Assembly (NCBI GenBank): GCA_938014335.1
Contig: CALLRP010000017.1
Coordinates: 1 to 36,390, forward strand
Reading direction: 5' to 3'
Length of the DNA: 36,390 nucleotides
From: an uncultured bacterium
GTDB taxonomy: Bacteria > Hydrogenedentota > Hydrogenedentia > Hydrogenedentales > Hydrogenedentaceae
The notes under the pieces are model-generated. The model saw only the letters and a program-made list of their open reading frames with translations. It was not told the origin of the DNA and did not search any database. Position numbers and translations under genes: made by a program. Shown one piece after another: positions 35,155 through 36,390 of this stretch (its first letter is position 1; each line of letters begins with the position of its first letter).

Positions 35155-36107
35155 TGAGAAATATTGGGAAAAGGGTTTTAAGTTTAGAAGCAGATGCTAT
35201 TCAAAAAGCATCAGAACGATTAGGAGTGGAATTTGACCAGTGTGTTCATTTACTTCGTAACACAAAGGGTAGAATTATTGTGACAGGTTTAGGGAAATCG
35301 GGGCTTGTGGGTAAAAAAATTTCAGCGACATTTGCATCTTGTGGATATCCTTCCATTTTTATTCATGCTACGGATGCGGTTCATGGGGACCTTGGAAATA
35401 TAACTGAGAATGATGTGGTCATGGCTATTTCTTATAGTGGTGAAACTATAGAGGTTATTAATTTAATTCAATTCATTAAGAGGATTGGGGCAAAATTGAT
35501 AGGTGTGTGTGGAAATCTCAATTCACAATTAGCCAAATATAGTGATGTGGTCTTGGATATATCTGTTCATAAAGAAGCATGTCCCATTGGTTTAGTTCCA
35601 ACTGCTTCTACAACTTTAACATTGGCTTTAGGTGACGCTCTTGCAGTTGCATTGATGGAAATAGATGGTTTTAATGAGGAAACCTATAGAAAGTATCATC
35701 CCGGGGGACAAATTGGGAAGAAACTACTGAAAGTAAAATATTTAATGCATACAGGACCAGAAGTTCCCACAGTCAATCCCCACATGTTAATGGAAGAAAC
35801 TATAAGGGAAATGTCGAATAAGGGACTTGGAATGGTAGTTATAACTGATGAAACTAAAAAAGTGATGGGTATAATTACAGATGGAGACTTAAGAAGACTT
35901 TTACAGAGATATAGAAATTTTTTACAAATGGAAACTAAGGATTGTATGCATACTTCACCTATATGTATTTTCCCTGATACCTTGGCAACAGAAGCATTAA
36001 AAATAATGGAAACAAACCGAATTACATCTTTAATTGTTATAGATAAAGAGAATACACTATTAGGAGTTATTCACTTACATGATTTATGGAGAACAGAAAT
36101 GTTTTAA
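35154..36107 (+). CDS. kdsD: D-arabinose-5-phosphate isomerase (KdsD/KpsF family)
   Basis: Supplies arabinose 5-phosphate to KdsA from ribulose 5-phosphate. It has an N-terminal SIS domain (VTGLGKSGLVGKKISATFAS near 43-62, HGDLGNI, SYSGET), the family segment YRKYHPGGQIGKKL, and two CBS domains in the C-terminal third. ATG 35154 overlaps the kdsA stop by one base (TAATG) and has GGAGG six bases upstream, giving 317 residues. An ATG at 35133 would add seven residues inside kdsA and lacks such a site. Confidence 0.94.
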   Translation: MRNIGKRVLSLEADAIQKASERLGVEFDQCVHLLRNTKGRIIVTGLGKSGLVGKKISATFASCGYPSIFIHATDAVHGDLGNITENDVVMAISYSGETIEVINLIQFIKRIGAKLIGVCGNLNSQLAKYSDVVLDISVHKEACPIGLVPTASTTLTLALGDALAVALMEIDGFNEETYRKYHPGGQIGKKLLKVKYLMHTGPEVPTVNPHMLMEETIREMSNKGLGMVVITDETKKVMGIITDGDLRRLLQRYRNFLQMETKDCMHTSPICIFPDTLATEALKIMETNRITSLIVIDKENTLLGVIHLHDLWRTEMF

Positions 36108-36171
36108 ATTTAAGATTTACTAATTTATTTTTTTATAATTATGAATAGAGAAAGTTAATAAAGGTTATTTT

Positions 36172-36243
36172 TTGAAAAAAAAGAAAGCCATTTTTTCGGG
36201 AGTTGGATTTGTGTCAAGCTTAACAGCATTGACTATATTATGA
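36172..36243 (+). CDS. Possible 23-codon TTG-initiated membrane peptide
   Basis: A TTG at 36172 with AAAGG seven bases upstream opens a short frame starting with a Lys run, then a hydrophobic segment, and stopping at TGA 36241-36243. The stop overlaps the next ATG (ATGA). The shape is that of a signal-like or leader peptide translationally coupled to the following gene. It could easily be chance, and a truncated relic is another option. Confidence 0.25.
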   Translation: MKKKKAIFSGVGFVSSLTALTIL

Positions 36244-36390
36244 TTCCTTTACTTAGTTTCATTTTAGTAGTTATTGGAATAATTTTTTTTCTGTTAGGTA
36301 AAGGAGGAACACAAAAAGGAATGACCTATACAAGCATAGGAATGTGTCTTATTGCTTTCGTTATGGATATGCTTTATTTTTATATCGTTT
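36240..36390 (+). CDS. N-terminal part of a small membrane protein (cut by window edge)
   Basis: An open frame from ATG 36240 runs to the right edge without a stop, 50 codons. It begins with a hydrophobic segment (PLLSFILVVIGIIFFLLG), a Lys/Gly/Thr loop and a second hydrophobic segment (GMCLIAFVMDMLYFYIV). No family is recognised. In many genomes kdsC and lptC follow kdsD, but this sequence does not look like either. Confidence 0.5.
   Translation, partial: MIPLLSFILVVIGIIFFLLGKGGTQKGMTYTSIGMCLIAFVMDMLYFYIV

Overview
The window reads as chromosome of a low-GC (mid-30s percent by eye) diderm bacterium. Evidence for an outer membrane is kdsA and kdsD (Kdo for lipopolysaccharide), pssA/psd (phosphatidylethanolamine) and secreted or anchored surface proteins. 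Gene content is otherwise ordinary bacterial housekeeping: alaS, pheST, prfA-prmC, rpmE, leuA and queG. One surface protein ends in a Pro-Val motif, a hydrophobic stretch and a basic tail, which resembles sorting tails I associate with Hydrogenedentota and similar lineages. That placement is a low-confidence guess. There are no tRNA or rRNA genes, IS elements, CRISPR arrays or phage genes.

Region 1 (1-9179, + strand) is a compact chemosensory operon. It runs from the tail of a probable chemoreceptor through cheA, cheW, cheX, cheY, cheD, cheR, a second cheD, an HDOD gene, a second response regulator and a second cheX to cheB. No flagellar or pilus gene is present, so the output is unknown. CheA is unusual: it has two Hpt domains followed by four 24-residue motifs repeated every 31 residues. 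These resemble the c-di-GMP-binding motif of MshE/GspE N-terminal domains. Both CheX proteins keep the ExxN phosphatase signature, and the two CheD proteins differ at a catalytic position.

Region 2 (9180-10945) holds a full cobalamin riboswitch. It sits in front of a secreted, beta-propeller-like protein with an Ig-fold domain and a C-terminal anchor, and ends in an intrinsic terminator. The context suggests a surface vitamin B12 capture or uptake protein, analogous to BtuG of Bacteroides, but this is inference.

Region 3 (11040-15721, + strand) carries alaS, a secreted glycerophosphodiester phosphodiesterase and a protein resembling deoxyhypusine synthase. It ends in a terminator-like hairpin and a very AT-rich convergent gap.

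Region 4 (15950-32279, - strand, read right to left) is a long run of genes: queG; leuA; rpmE-prfA-prmC-radC-psd-pssA; a MauE/thioredoxin-like membrane protein; an ABC exporter with a TPR membrane protein; yggS; pheS-pheT; a small coiled-coil gene; and zapA. Good sigma70-type promoter matches are visible in front of rpmE and, more weakly, leuA.

Region 5 (32333-36390, + strand) carries a DCC-family protein, a hot-dog thioesterase, mtnA, kdsA, kdsD and the start of a small membrane protein cut by the window edge.

Across the window the tetranucleotide GATC is strongly under-represented (22 sites found by eye), and Asp is written GAC where the next codon begins with C.
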